From: Phytophthora quininea
Taxonomy: Eukaryota > Oomycota > Peronosporomycetes > Peronosporales > Peronosporaceae
NCBI GenBank assembly: GCA_011947345.1
Contig: JAAVTG010000970.1
Coordinates: forward strand, 1-64,000
Direction: 5' to 3'
DNA length: 64,000 nt
Below are positions 12,230-23,254 of the stretch, one piece after another (within the stretch, counting starts at the first letter, position 1; every line of letters begins with the position of its first letter). The notes under the pieces are model-generated. The model did not search any database and was not told the DNA's origin. It saw only the letters and a list, made by a program, of their open reading frames with translations. Position numbers and translations under genes: made by a program.

Positions 12230-14181
12230 CAGGCCTTCCGAAAATGGCGCTGCAATATCATTTTGGGATGTCACCCGAACTGCCGTGAAATGCAGGAATA
12301 AACGATTCAGTATATTGCTGCAATTTCAACAAGATGGCAACCAATATTTGTTGTTAAAGCAAACAAAGCGAATCTGTCCAGACTTGAGCATTGACTACCT
12401 TCGAGACCGTGGCCTCACCCCTAAGCGCCTATTAACCTTTAGAAACAACAGCATCTCCAGTCGAAGGGGAAGAATGCGGTGGCCGTGAAGAGAGAGCACG
12501 TGGCGTGCCTTGCTGGAGAGACGCTCGACAGCATTCGACGTCGGTAGAATAAAGCGCACCCCATGGTAAACCTGAACGGCAGCGCGCTGCTTCTTTCGGG
12601 CGCGCAAGGCGCTGTCGGCAAAACCGCTGTGCTCGCCGTCTTCTTCGAGACTGTCGCCAGCGTTGGCGGACACAGGAACTGCAAAGTCCTTGAGCAATTG
12701 CTGCTGCTCCCCGAGAGTTCAGCATCCTTCCCGAGAAGAACTTGCACACAAGCATTCTCAGACGCTGGCCTCTTTACGATGGGAGACTCAGGGCTCAGAT
12801 ACTCGCGGACCGATGGGTGTCGCTTTGCAACTTCTTGAACGCTGACCGGAACTCGCGAAGGTCGTCCCGTAGCGCCGCCAACTTGTTCTCTTCGGGGCGG
12901 GTGGGCATGAGCTCAGCGAGCTCGTCATCCGACATGTCGATGAAAGCCTTAATCGCAAAAAATCGTTTGATCATCTTGTACGTCGAATCCCACCGTGTTG
13001 CTTGGCGCAATACAGGTATCAAATCGGTGCTCTTCCTGTAAAAAAATAAAATCAAAAACCATTAGCCAATAAAATCACAGCAAACTTACCGAAGGTTTGC
13101 AGAATGGTTGAGGTTGCGTAATTTACGCATGAGCTCTTGAATCTTGTCCAACAAGGAGTCGTAGTCAGCCATGAACTTTTGAACAGCAAGGTTGAGGCGG
13201 TGCGACGCACAACCAACAAGCGGAATGGACAGGAGGCTAGCCAACTTCGTGCTGACGTGGCAATTGTCACCAACGAGGTAGATGACGTCCTTTATCTTGC
13301 GGTCGTAAAAGGAAGGAATCCTTCCAGGAACTTAGCGCGGCTTGCCAAGCTGTGGTCGGTAACATCATCGCTGAGTAGAGGCGCAAAGGCCAGGAGCACC
13401 TTGTCAGATCGACCGTCGTGCTCGAAAACAGCAAACGCAGCTAGATAGTGCTCCGATTGGAATGACCACCCGTCAAACATGATGCCGAATTTGGCGGGTA
13501 GGGCCAAACCAATGGCGATTTCGACTTGACGCACGACTAAATCGGCGTACTTGAGCAGCGTCTCCGACGAAATGGACTCCAGGTTGGTGTACTTGGACAC
13601 AGTGGTGTCCTCGCACCGCGAGAACGGCAGGTTGCACGCCGTAGTCCAATCCAGCCAGCAGAACACTGTCTGTGACTTCTGGTCCATGAAACCAACCAGC
13701 GTGGCGGTGTTAGTGCCGCTGGCCATCGTGGTGGCCACGAAGTCGAGGTGGCGCTTGAGGACGTGGTCGAAGAGATTGCTGTAGCCAGTTTGAGGGGCTT
13801 GCTTTCTCACTACTGAACACTGGCAGCGAAAGAACGCTGTTGGCTCATCTTGACCGTCAATGATGATCTTGTGGAAGTAGTTGCAGAGTTGCCGTGTGCT
13901 GAAGGGGTTGTTGGTTGCCATTCCGATTCGAAAGTGAGGTTTAGTGGTCTAGGAACACAGTTCCAACAGCTACGCTCTGCAGAAGCCACGACAACCAGTC
14001 CTTCAAGTGATGTCGAGCTGTTCGCGTAATTACAATGGGTGGTTGCATAAATTTAAATAACTTCGTAAAAACACGATCGTAACTTATTTCACTTTTTCTG
14101 GCACACCGTAACATAAATTATTCCGTACTAATACATGTATTTCCGTATATTTTCGATACAATCATTTATTCGGAAAGCCTG
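12230..14181 (-). mobile_element. hAT transposon inserted in the Harbinger-like relic
   Basis: A 1,952-bp element. Ends are imperfect inverted repeats: CAGGCCTTCCGAA at 12230 and, reading inward from 14181, CAGGCTTTCCGAA. Flanks are GTCTTGAT (12222-12229) and GTCTTGAC (14182-14189), an 8-bp target duplication with one mismatch, the length typical of hAT elements. Removing the element rejoins the relic transposase at a shared AAGAC. Confidence 0.75.
12395..13921 (-). pseudogene. hAT transposase
   Basis: ATG 13921 opens a protein with a BED-like Cys-x-Cys ... His-x4-His N-terminus (FFRCQCSVV ... HVLKRH), then LPAKFGIMFDGWSF and a hAT core GDNCHVSTKLASLL and CASHRLNLAV. The C-terminal dimerisation region is near 12560-12430 (ILPTSNAVERLSSKARHVLS ... 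LLFLKVNRR). A probable intron of about 55 bases lies near 13090-13036 (GTAAGT ... TTTTTACAG). At least two further frame changes break it, so this copy is probably inactive, though some breaks may be assembly errors. Confidence 0.7.
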
Positions 14182-16669
14182 GTCTTGACACGCATGCTGA
14201 CATGAAATTCAGCATTGTTACGGAAGATGGTGATGCCGGGCGTTGTCTCGCTCGTGCTGGCTGCAGTTGACGGTGAATCCTCGAGGATTCACCGACACCT
14301 CCACCTTCAGGACATACAGCGCATGTTTCGCACTAGAGTAGGGCATCGCTTCAGCCATGCTTCCAGCGGGGCGGTTGACCTGCTGAAACGTGATGTCCGT
14401 CGGGTAGAGCGCACAAGGAAATGGCAAAATGCGTGACCTGAAGTCACCAACTTCCGCATCTTGGTCTCGTCCGCCTTATAGCGAACCCAGTCATCGTAGA
14501 TACGTGGGCCAGGACGCGAATAAATGAGGTAACGCCTTAATAAACGAGGCATTTTGATGCGAAAACATAAACATTTATATCGCAAGTTCCGCCATGTTTC
14601 AACACGGAAAATATCATGAAAAGGACGCCCATTCCGGTGAATGGAGAGCGACGACCCCTTCCTACGTTCCAGTAGCGGCTCACGTGAGCCCGAACCGTGG
14701 TACAGATTATGTCGACCTCCCGAGGAGTAAAGTTTGCCAGCCTTCTGGAGGCGTCGGCGCCGCCCTCAGCTTGCCAGGTGTCAGATATGGGGCACGGCGA
14801 GTCCGAATCGTTGTCTTCCGGTGGAGCCATCTTACGCGAGAACCTGTTCAGCTCGGAACGGCGTTCGATATCTTGTTCTTCAAGCAAAGCAAGCCTATCT
14901 TGGCGGTGTTGTTGCTGAGCAGCACGGGAGTTGCAAGAGGTTCAGGTTAACATTTGCGGCGGTGTGATGAGGCTTGGGTAGCAGAACACGCTGCTAGAGT
15001 GAGCGGGGTCTGGCAAGTAGTCCTCACTTGCTTGATGTCGGCGCAGTCTTTCGTAGGGCAGGAGATTTGTTAGAAGCGAAGCAAACTCAAGAGTGAATTG
15101 ATCGTACTTAACTGTATGCAACGCACTCATAGTCGTTCACTACAGTGCGAGGAGGAAAAGCTCACAGCTGACAACCCCCTTGTCGCTGTCGCACCTTCGC
15201 TCTGTAGGGCTCGTCCCAGTCTCCAAGCTGGAGTGACTTTCAACTGCAACTTCCTGCTACTCCCACCTCACTCGGCTGGAGATGTTGCTTTCGTTGAGAA
15301 CTGCTGACGTCCTCCACGTTGGGTAGCTGTCGGAATTTCTGGAACTTGTTCGGCCCCAAAGCTTTAGTGAACATGTCGGCGATGTTGTCGGCACTTAGAA
15401 CGTACTCGACTCCAATCGCTTTCTTCTCCACAAACTCAGCAATTCTGCTTCTCTTCTTTGCATAACTTTTCATCCGCTGGTAATTGCCAGCTTCACTGAT
15501 AACAGTCTGCGTACTTTGGTTATCCACGTGAAGCACCGATGTCGGTGGGTTTTCTCCACGAATTTCTTTCAGCAACTTGCGAGACCATAGCAAGTCCTCA
15601 ACACAGTCACTTGCCGCTATCAACTCCGAACTGCACGTCGCTGTAGTCACCTTTGGCTGCATTTTGCTTTTGTAAGCAAATGCATTTCCATTCTATCTAA
15701 TGACGTATCCGGTGGCTGAACGATCCGTGTCCGGGTCGTTCGCGTGATCAGCATCGCAGTATGCTTCTACTCGCAATGGAGCTGCTGGCTTCTTACACTT
15801 GTACACTAATCCGTATGTTCTTGTACTTTTGAGATAACGCAGCACTCTTTCCTTTTATAGGCGCTCATGTACCTACTCAGCTGCCTCACCGCACAAGCCA
15901 GGTCCAGACGGCTGCACGTCACCAAGCAGCTCAGTTCACCTACCAGCTCACGGTAAGGAATCGAGGGGTCATTCACTTTGGCTGCATCTTTCACAAGTGG
16001 ACTAATTGGCTCGTTTTGTTCCTGTGGTGATCCGACTGGTTTGGCGTTCGTCATTCCAAAACATGCTAATACACGATCAATGTAAGCTGCTTGCGAGATG
16101 CAAAGATGCTCACCAGGCACGAACTCCACAACCATCGAGAGCAGATGTCGCACTCGCCCAAGATTCTTGACCGCAAATTTTGCTGCCAACTCCTCAATGC
16201 ACCCATCGATATCGGCCTTGTTCCCAGCAATGACCAGATCATCGACGTACACAGTACTGTGAACAACTCTTCTCCACGCCAGCGCTGTTACAACCCGACA
16301 TCAAACACACACCGCCTGAAGCCAATCTCCAGCAGATATTTGTGTAGTGTGTAGTACCATAGGCGTGACGCCAGCTTGAGCCCATATAGCCCTTTTTGCA
16401 GTAGGCATACTCTGCCGCTTCCGTCATCAAAGTGTAATGAGCTTCTTGAAAACCCTGCTCCTGGGTAGTCGCAACTCAAGTGCTGCCCGTGCGTCACTGC
16501 CAACGGGGTCCGTTTCCCAAAACAATACAACTGCGCACAACTGGCCAACAAGGAATCAACTGGTATCCCTGCGCCGGTGTTTCCGCCAATTTTATATTAC
16601 TCCTCACGATCTTCAATGTCTCCGTTCACTCTGCGCGGTTACTCCGTGAACTCAGCTCCTCCAGCTGGC

Positions 16670-16855
16670 TCTCACCAACGTGAACTCAACGACTGTCGCC
16701 GCTGGTCCTAACGTGAGCTGACACCTCGTCAAGTGCCGCCCTCCAACGTGAACTCGGCAGCTAGAGGTGCTACTGGTCCTCCAACGTAAACTCGGCAGCT
16801 AGTGCCACCGGTCCTCCAACGTGAACTCAGCGGCTAGTGGTGCCTACTGGTCCTC
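16670..16855. repeat. minisatellite, about 36-bp unit
   Basis: Four to five imperfect direct copies of a unit containing CCTCCAACGTGAACTCGGC followed by AGCTAGTGGTGCYACTGGT. The clearest begin at 16740, 16778 and 16813. It lies in the non-copia block inside the RT region. Confidence 0.65.
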
Positions 16856-18516
16856 AGCTCCTTCTCCTGTTCGACGGTCCGTGCCACCTGCTTCGCCTAT
16901 CGTCAACTGGTCTTCCGTACCGTGCTTCCTTCTAGTCCAACGCCCAACTGGTCTTGCCGCTGCGATGCCTCGCGCAGTCCGCTAAATCTTCTCGACGCGT
17001 GCTTCTCCTGCACGAGTCCTCGACTTGAGCCCTCCGACGCGGATCCCAAACTGAGCCCTTTTGTCCTGCGCCGCCAGGCCTTTCCAAACACAACCTTTCG
17101 CCAACTGACTGCCTCGCCGAGATCTTCCCATTGGCGCCTGTTCGCATCGAAATCTGCGGTTGGCAGCGGTCCGTTTCGAGTCTCGTGCAGCCTGCACATC
17201 TGTCACTCAGTGTCCGTCGATCGGTGCTCACTGCAACTTCATCTGCACCGTAACCACCTACGGAAACTTGACCACTGGGCAGATTACAAAAGTACTCGGG
17301 CTGCTCCATGTAAATTTTGAAGTTCAGAAACGCAGTCACGAAATCCACGTGCTCACATTCCAACGACAGTAAGATAGCGAGTATCAATATCAACCTCACG
17401 GTTTCCTACACACCACGGGCGAATATGTTTCGACAAAATCTACACCTTTGTGTTACTTACATCCGCGCACTGACAGTCGCGCCTTCAGTCGATCAACACA
17501 ACCTTCAACGTCACGCTTGACCCTCAGTACCCAAGTCGAGGTCAGTGTGTTGACTGGCTCGCCATCTCTCGGCAGCGGTCGCTCCACGAGCTTCCATGTG
17601 CCATTGAGCATGTGTGCGTCGAATTCTTTCTTCATTGCCTCCATCCATTTATCCTTGAGTGGCGACTCCAATGCCTCCTCTACAGTGGACGGATTGCCCA
17701 TGAATTGGTTAATTGATTGAGCCATTACGAAGCCTTTCAGTCGAACGTTGGTCTTCTTTGTTCTTTCCGAGCGTCTAGGAGCTCTTGGAGATGTGTAGTG
17801 GATTCCAGGCGTTTTAGCTTGACTCCGCCTGCATAGCCGCCAGAGTTCGATAAACAACAGAAGTGTCCAGCAGATCCCAGTTGTGGACACGAACTGCATA
17901 CGATGTAACCGGCTAGGCTGCCAGTGCCTGACCCGGTTGCTGTACTTGGAGTTTGTATGTCAAACTGCACATTTACGATTGCATTAAGCGTTGTAGCTGA
18001 CCTACAACGCCAGTTCTCGATTTGCTTCCAATCCCTCAAGTCCTTGGGAAGTTTTCATACAATACATTCAGCTATATTGTTGTGGGGTAGCTCCCACACT
18101 GTTGTGTGTCGTGTTGGTCATCAGACTACAACTACCCGGGACATACTGCAAGTTGTTGTTTCAGCAAGTGCAGGTGGCGGCAGCGTTTCTTTTCACTGTC
18201 TGCCATCTCCAAGTTCACCTCACCATCAGCTCCCACCGAAGTAGAAACATCAGCAGTGTTTCGCACCGATGATGCAGCAGTGCTATCACCTCTGTGCATT
18301 GTTTGATTCCGTCCAGATGCAGCAACCTGATCAGTGATCGTGTCTTCCACGGTAGCACGGGTGTGTTGGTCTGCTATATATGTCACCGGCAATGGGACAA
18401 ATGGAATCTGAGCATAGTAGTGCTGTCGCCCCAATAGAAGCGCATTCACGTATGCTCCATCAACCGTGACGTCCTCGCGGAATTGCACATCTCTTATTTC
18501 ATTACAAGCCAGCTGG

Positions 18517-18537
18517 CTGCGCCGCTTTGCGGCGCAG
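18517..18537. repeat. perfect hairpin, 9-bp stem
   Basis: CTGCGCCGC-TTT-GCGGCGCAG. On the minus strand it is followed by 8-12 bases ending CTTG before copia sequence resumes, a layout resembling a Helitron 3' end, though CTTG departs from the usual CTRR. Confidence 0.6.
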
Positions 18538-18728
18538 TCTTCGTTCTCCGGAGCTCCTAAGCCAATAGCCTCGCTTCGCTCGGCCGGATGTACTTGGGTG
18601 TGTTATTCTTTAGATAAACGTACTGGTTTTTGTTATGTTTTCAGCCAATCAGAAAAGTGAGACAGACGGACGGACACGCGGTTTATGTTAAAGACTAGCA
18701 TTGGGGTCGCCCGCTCACGCGGGCGATA

Positions 18729-18950
18729 CAGTGCTCGCCAGGCTTTATGAACACGATGGTTTTCGGCTTCAGCTCGGCCAATTTCAGCCGTTTTTAGCCC
18801 AGATTGTACTATCATAATATGTTTTTAAGAGCTTTTGATTGGCGCATGTTTCGTCTGCCAATGGCGAGTCAGTCAAAAGTTATACCAGAATATTACATAT
18901 AACGGTGCGACAAAAGTAATGAACACAGTTTTGTCGGGGTGGTAAGATTG
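18729..18950. repeat. left terminal inverted repeat of Tc1/mariner element
   Basis: Matches the reverse complement of 20072-20294 almost base for base, ending in the shared GGGGTGGTAAGATTG. Confidence 0.9.
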
Positions 18951-19047
18951 CGTAAGTTTGGTTCCAACCATTCATTTCGCGTTGTAATTGCGTTTGAGCC
19001 AAGACCAAGGACTGGTGGATGCTGTGCCCACTTTCGAATAGAACGGG

Positions 19048-20036
19048 ATGGCAAGAGGCAAATTACTGACGGACCAAGAGCGCAAGTCGATCAAGTCGCT
19101 TTCTGCGTCGATTGTGCCGCTGAGAACCATCGCTGCGGGTCTCCACCGGTCTCTGGGGGCGTGCCACATGGTCGTTAGCTCTCCTGCAAATCAACGCGTC
19201 AAGCCTTGCCAAGGAAGCCCTCCGTCTGTGACCGAACGCGAGAAGAGGAGGATCTTGAGAGCGGTCTCCACGGAGAAGTTGTCGGCGGCAAAGGTGAAGA
19301 ACAAGCTCCAGTTGGCCTGCAGCGTGCGCACGATCCAGCGCGTGCTCAAGGACGTCGACTGGCTTACCTATAAGGAGATCAAGGCCGGTCCCATGTTCAT
19401 GAAACGGCATCGCGACGCACGTGTGAAGTGGGTTGCCGACATGACGCTCATGGACGACCTCGAGTGGTGCTATATCGTCTTCAGCGACGAGAAGATGTGG
19501 AACCTCGATGGTCCAGATGGCATGCGATTCCAGTGGGTGGATTCTAGACGCCCTGAGCACGTCAACATGCGTCTCCACATAGGTGGTGGGTCGGTGATGG
19601 TGTGGGAGGCTTCGCTGGAGGAAAGAAGACGGAATTGAAGATTCTAACTGGCAAGCAGGACTCGACCAAGTATATCTCGACGCTAGCGACGTGTTTGCAA
19701 CCGTTCATCGATACGGAGACGCAAATTTTTCAGCAGAACAACGCCTCATGCCACAGGTCAAGGGTAACAATGGAGTGGCTTCAAGACCAAGAAATTCGTC
19801 TTCTCGATTGGCCAGCGCTGTCACCAGACCTCAATCCGATCGAAAACGTCTGGGAATTAATGAAGCAGCATGTGTACGCAGGAGGACGCCAGTACAACTC
19901 GGTTGAGGACCTCAAGAAGGCGATTCTGAGAGCGCGGGATATTATCCCGACTACAACTTTGGAAGCGCTGGTACTTTCGATGCAAAAGCGCTGTTTCAAG
20001 GTGCTGACAAACGGGGAAGCATATATTTCGTATTAG
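19048..20036 (+). pseudogene. Tc1/mariner transposase
   Basis: ATG 19048 opens a helix-turn-helix N-terminus (LLTDQERKSIKSL ... SVRTIQRVLKDVDW) and a DDE core: IVFSDEKMW for the first acidic residue, QQNNASCH where active family members have QQDNAPxH, and SPDLNPIENVWE for the last. So the second catalytic Asp reads Asn (AAC at 19737-19739). A frame break near 19610, TGTGGGAGG for TGTGGGGAGG, looks like a missing G. The Asp-to-Asn change is not an indel and should abolish catalysis if real. Confidence 0.85.
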
Positions 20037-20071
20037 CAACGACGTTAGAAAGCTTTAACCTGATTGAATTC

Positions 20072-20294
20072 CAATCTTACCACCCCGACAAAACTGTGTT
20101 CATTACTTTTGTCGCACCGTTATATGTAATATTCTGGTATAACTTTTGACTGACTCGCCATTGGCAGACGAAACATGCGCCAATCGAAAGCCCTTAAAAA
20201 CCAAGTTATGATAGTACAATCTGGGCTGAAAACGACTGATATTGGCCGAGCTGAAGCCGAAAACCATCATGTTCATAAAGCCTGGCGAGCACTG
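20072..20294. repeat. right terminal inverted repeat of Tc1/mariner element
   Basis: Inverted partner of 18729-18950; begins CAATCTTACCACCCCGAC and ends GCACTG followed by TA. Confidence 0.9.
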
Positions 20295-20455
20295 TAGGAC
20301 ATGGTTCGATCCAACCCGTTGCGCTCGCTTTGCATCTCGCTCCACTACTCGCCAGTGCCGCCTTCGCTGTCGCTCGGCAGCGGGATGGAGCTGTGGGTCA
20401 TGTTGGAGACGCAAGCAAAGTTTTCAAATGCAATCGTAGACCTGTATTGACGCAG

Positions 20456-20640
20456 TTAGAAGCCCTGGCGAGCGGCGAAGACCTCGCGGTAGACGATGTT
20501 CTTCGTGTGCACAGCGTCCTCCTCGATGGCAGAGTCGTCCACCATGATCGTGATGCCCTTCCTCGACCTCGCGCACGACAGTGCTACGTAGAGCTGCCCG
20601 TGAGAACGCAGGTTTGCAGAGAAACACAACGTTAAACGTA
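20456..20640 (-). pseudogene. Helitron helicase, C-terminal fragment
   Basis: The minus strand encodes GQLYVALSCARSRKGITIMV, then VHTKNIVYREVF and a stop at 20456. This is the last conserved block of PIF1-like Helitron helicases (LYVALSR ... T.N.VY.EVF). Nothing recognisable of the rest of the protein lies upstream. Confidence 0.7.
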
Positions 20641-23254
20641 CTCCATTTGTCCGTTGCATCCTCAGAGTGGAGCTACATCTGCGCACGCTCCATCGCTCTG
20701 CTTGAAATGGAAAGTGTGTGTGCAGTGTATACAGTGTAGATATCTGCTTCAACACGCCACAGAGATCAGTCCCAACTGAATACAATTTTCTGTTGCAGAT
20801 AAGACTACAAAAATATTGTAGTGTAACTCTGATCAAGTGCACACAAAATGTTACTTATAGCCATGCATGTATTTCGACAGTAGTCTCCGTCAACGACAAT
20901 AGCACTTGCTTGTAACTGTCGTGGTATCTAACTACTGTCACGTGCACAGGAGCACGCAAATGCAGTACGTGCACTGAAGCAACACATGTGAAATGAGTAG
21001 TCTCTCGTGTAGTGCTTTCAGTCACACACATACGTGTAGTTTTTCCATACAAACGTGTTAACAACTGCTGATAGCCTGCCATTTCCGCGGTAATCAAGCG
21101 GTCTGTACATCATGAACCGTTGTCCAGGACACACGTAATGCAGTTGAGAGAGCACTATTTAACCACTTGGCGATACCGTGGCTTTTGTTTCTTTCGCGGA
21201 GCACACGTGAAGCACGTGTCCAGCTTCTACATCATGTAGACGTGTCTGTGTGTCATGCAAAACCGTCTAACGTTGTCGTGGGGTCAGCAATCATCCTATG
21301 TAACCATCAATCAACTGCTGCCACCTACACGGTATACATGAGCGCGCAGCATGCGGTACATGTGCGGTAACGGTGTATACACGCATGCACAACATTCTGT
21401 CATGCAAACGTGCTGACCAATGAACGTAGCTGTCGATACGTTCCGCCGTTCTCCACGCCAGTATGGCCAGTGCTAGAGCGCGGCAATATCCAGGACCCGC
21501 GTGAAACAGCCAAAAGAGACCAAATAAACCGCGGGTTTATGCATGGCTGTTTCGTTTCAGCCGGGATGCATATGTGCAGTGCATGTCCAGCATCGACATC
21601 ATGTAGATGTGTCTGTGGGCATGGAAAATGTGATCATGCTGTATGTGTGTGTCGGAATGAACTGGATCCCTTTCTCGAGTAGGAACTTCTTCAGCTCATC
21701 GTTCACGTATTCTCCACCTCCGTCGCTCGTGAATCGATGGACACGATGTCCTTGTGCTAGGAGTTCAGCCAGCAACTTCTTGACGTTACCTGCTGCTTCG
21801 TTCTTTCTCCTCAGCGGGTAGCACCACTTGTAACGTGATCCTTCATCCAGAATCAATAGAAAGTACCGCATTGAGCCAACTCCAGAGACATATTGCCAAT
21901 ATCACATACGTCCGACATGAGTCGTTCGTAATTGTTCTTTGTTCTCTTGCCTCCAGGGTTTTTGTACGATTTTCTACGCTGCTTGCCGCTCATGCAACTC
22001 AGGCACTTCAATTTCGTTTTCAAGTGGTCTCGTGAAATGTCCACCCCGTTCACTGATGCGTTCTTCATCATGAATTTTAATGCCGCCTCGTTGAGGTGCG
22101 CAAACCGTTCATGCCATCTCATGAGAGGATTTGCATCTGCACTCTACCACCAAAATGTTCGGTGTTCAGCCAGTAATGCGCTCCATGCTGAACGAATGTC
22201 AACTTGTGTTCGCCACGTTCCAGCCACGTCTTTTGAGGCACTTCCTTTGGTGCAGTAACCTTCAGACTCCATCCGTTCTTTTGCATCACACCGAGAGAGG
22301 TAGTATTTGTTGGACCATGAGGCGAATACTCAATTCCATCAATGACAAATGATATTTCATTGCCACTTCTCACATCTACCGCATGCACCAGCACCGACCC
22401 AGCTAACTCACCGTCGTCTGACTGCCATTCCAAACTGTAAACACCGTCTCTGACTTGTGGAAACTGGTGAACAGCTCTTTGGTAGTACAAACGTGAGTGG
22501 TTGCCCCATCGTCTAGCATCCAATCAACTTGAGAGATGCTTCTGTCGTGCTTCATTACCATACCAAACAAAACCATCATTGCTGGTCTCGCTGCTTGAGC
22601 TTGAGTTCTTTCTCTTCTTTACTTCAGTCGAAAACCTCATATAATTTAGCGTTCCAGAAGCCTTCTCTTCGGAGTCATCATTTTTATACCTTTTCCCTCC
22701 TTTCTTGGCCTTCTGCGCCTTTTGCGTCTTCTTGTCGTCTTTGGTCTGCGTGTCGGACTGGTTTCCTTTGGCTTTCTTCGCATTTTCCTTTAGGAACCAA
22801 CACTCCTTGCGCTTATGACCTTTCCTCTTGCAGTTGTAACACCTCACCACAGGCCTTTTGCCACCGCCAAACTTACTATTTTGTCCGTTCCCTGCGTGGC
22901 TGGCCTGCATCATCGCCGCGGAGTTGGCATCTCCAGTTTCTCTAGCTGTTCCTGCTGCCATCTTCTTCATCTCATCTCGCGACAACAAAGCGTTCTTGAC
23001 CTGCTATAGAGTTGGTGGGTGGCCTTGCCGAAACAAAAGTCAAACTGCGTCACGATCTCCCTGTGATCCGTGCACACTCCCATCAACAACAAGCTCGACA
23101 TCTCCACGTCATCAATACTGAACTGCGATCCCATATATTGTAACTTCTGTCTCATCGCAGTCATTTCTTGAATGAACGTGGCCATCTTTATCAGGGGTGT
23201 ACGTGTGCGTGTTCATCTCTCTCCTTAAGTGAACTCCATAAGAAAAAATCACGC

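Larger units (their letters stand above)
11162..14950 (-). pseudogene. old PIF/Harbinger-like DDE transposase, split and decayed
   Basis: Fragments on the minus strand match, in order, the better-preserved transposase at 39827-41136. The N-terminal part (FTPREVDIICTTVRAH, then WNVGRGRR) lies near 14890-14600. Next come ALYPTDITFQQVNRPAGS and LKVEVSVNPRGF near 14420-14300, GEWAMLADKGYQG near 12170, SSDRVLVEDIFER near 11800, and the tail GEDLYDYMFQISISLTN to the stop at 11162. A hAT element (12230-14181) interrupts it, and about 300 bases near 11450-11750 are foreign or unalignable. Frame breaks show it is dead. Outer ends were not found. Confidence 0.7.
18729..20294 (+). mobile_element. Tc1/mariner element with long terminal inverted repeats
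   Basis: A 1,566-bp element flanked by TA dinucleotides at 18727-18728 and 20295-20296. Both ends begin CAGTGCTCGCCAGGCTTTAT reading inward. The ends match for about 222 bases with scattered mismatches. It sits within the 3' tail of the Helitron, beside its terminal hairpin. Confidence 0.9.
18695..21610 (-). mobile_element. Helitron, truncated, containing a Tc1/mariner element
   Basis: The 3' end is well defined on the minus strand: a 7-bp-stem hairpin (CGCCCGC-GTGA-GCGGGCG, 18725-18708), nine bases later CTAG ending at 18695, then T, the canonical Helitron terminus and target. Upstream lies a helicase C-terminus (20640-20456). The 5' limit is unclear; copia integrase sequence stops near 21620, so I place it about there. 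Most of Rep/helicase is absent or unreadable. Sequence 20700-21600 has no gene I recognise but carries a degenerate direct repeat near 21210 and 21590. Confidence 0.6.
14945..23200 (-). mobile_element. Ty1/copia retrotransposon, decayed and multiply interrupted
   Basis: Minus-strand order is gag, protease region, integrase, reverse transcriptase, RNase H, the copia order. Gag (23185-22524) has the zinc knuckle CYNCKRKGHKRKEC. The GAG-pre-integrase block is near 22120-21900 (MRWHERFAHLNE, LKCLSCMSGKQRRKS). The integrase core is near 21870-21640 (GGGEYVNDELKKFLLEKGIQF). RT blocks are near 17720-17500 (EALESPLKDKWMEAMKKEFD), 17400, 16390 (QKGLYGLK) and 16250 (YVDDL). RNase H ends at 15240. A Helitron with a Tc1 element splits integrase from RT, and another unidentified block (about 16480-17250) splits RT. 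The gag 5' end and left LTR are missing. Sequence from about 15170 to 14945 may be the remaining LTR. Confidence 0.8.

Noticed and set aside
20310..20322. GGTTCGATCC, resembling a tRNA T-loop (B box)
   Set aside because: Lacks the A of GGTTCGAATCC, and no cloverleaf or A box lies at the right distance.
11162..23200. CRISPR-like or phage-like array
   Set aside because: Repeats here are transposon ends and one minisatellite; no regular spacer pattern, and the genome is eukaryotic.
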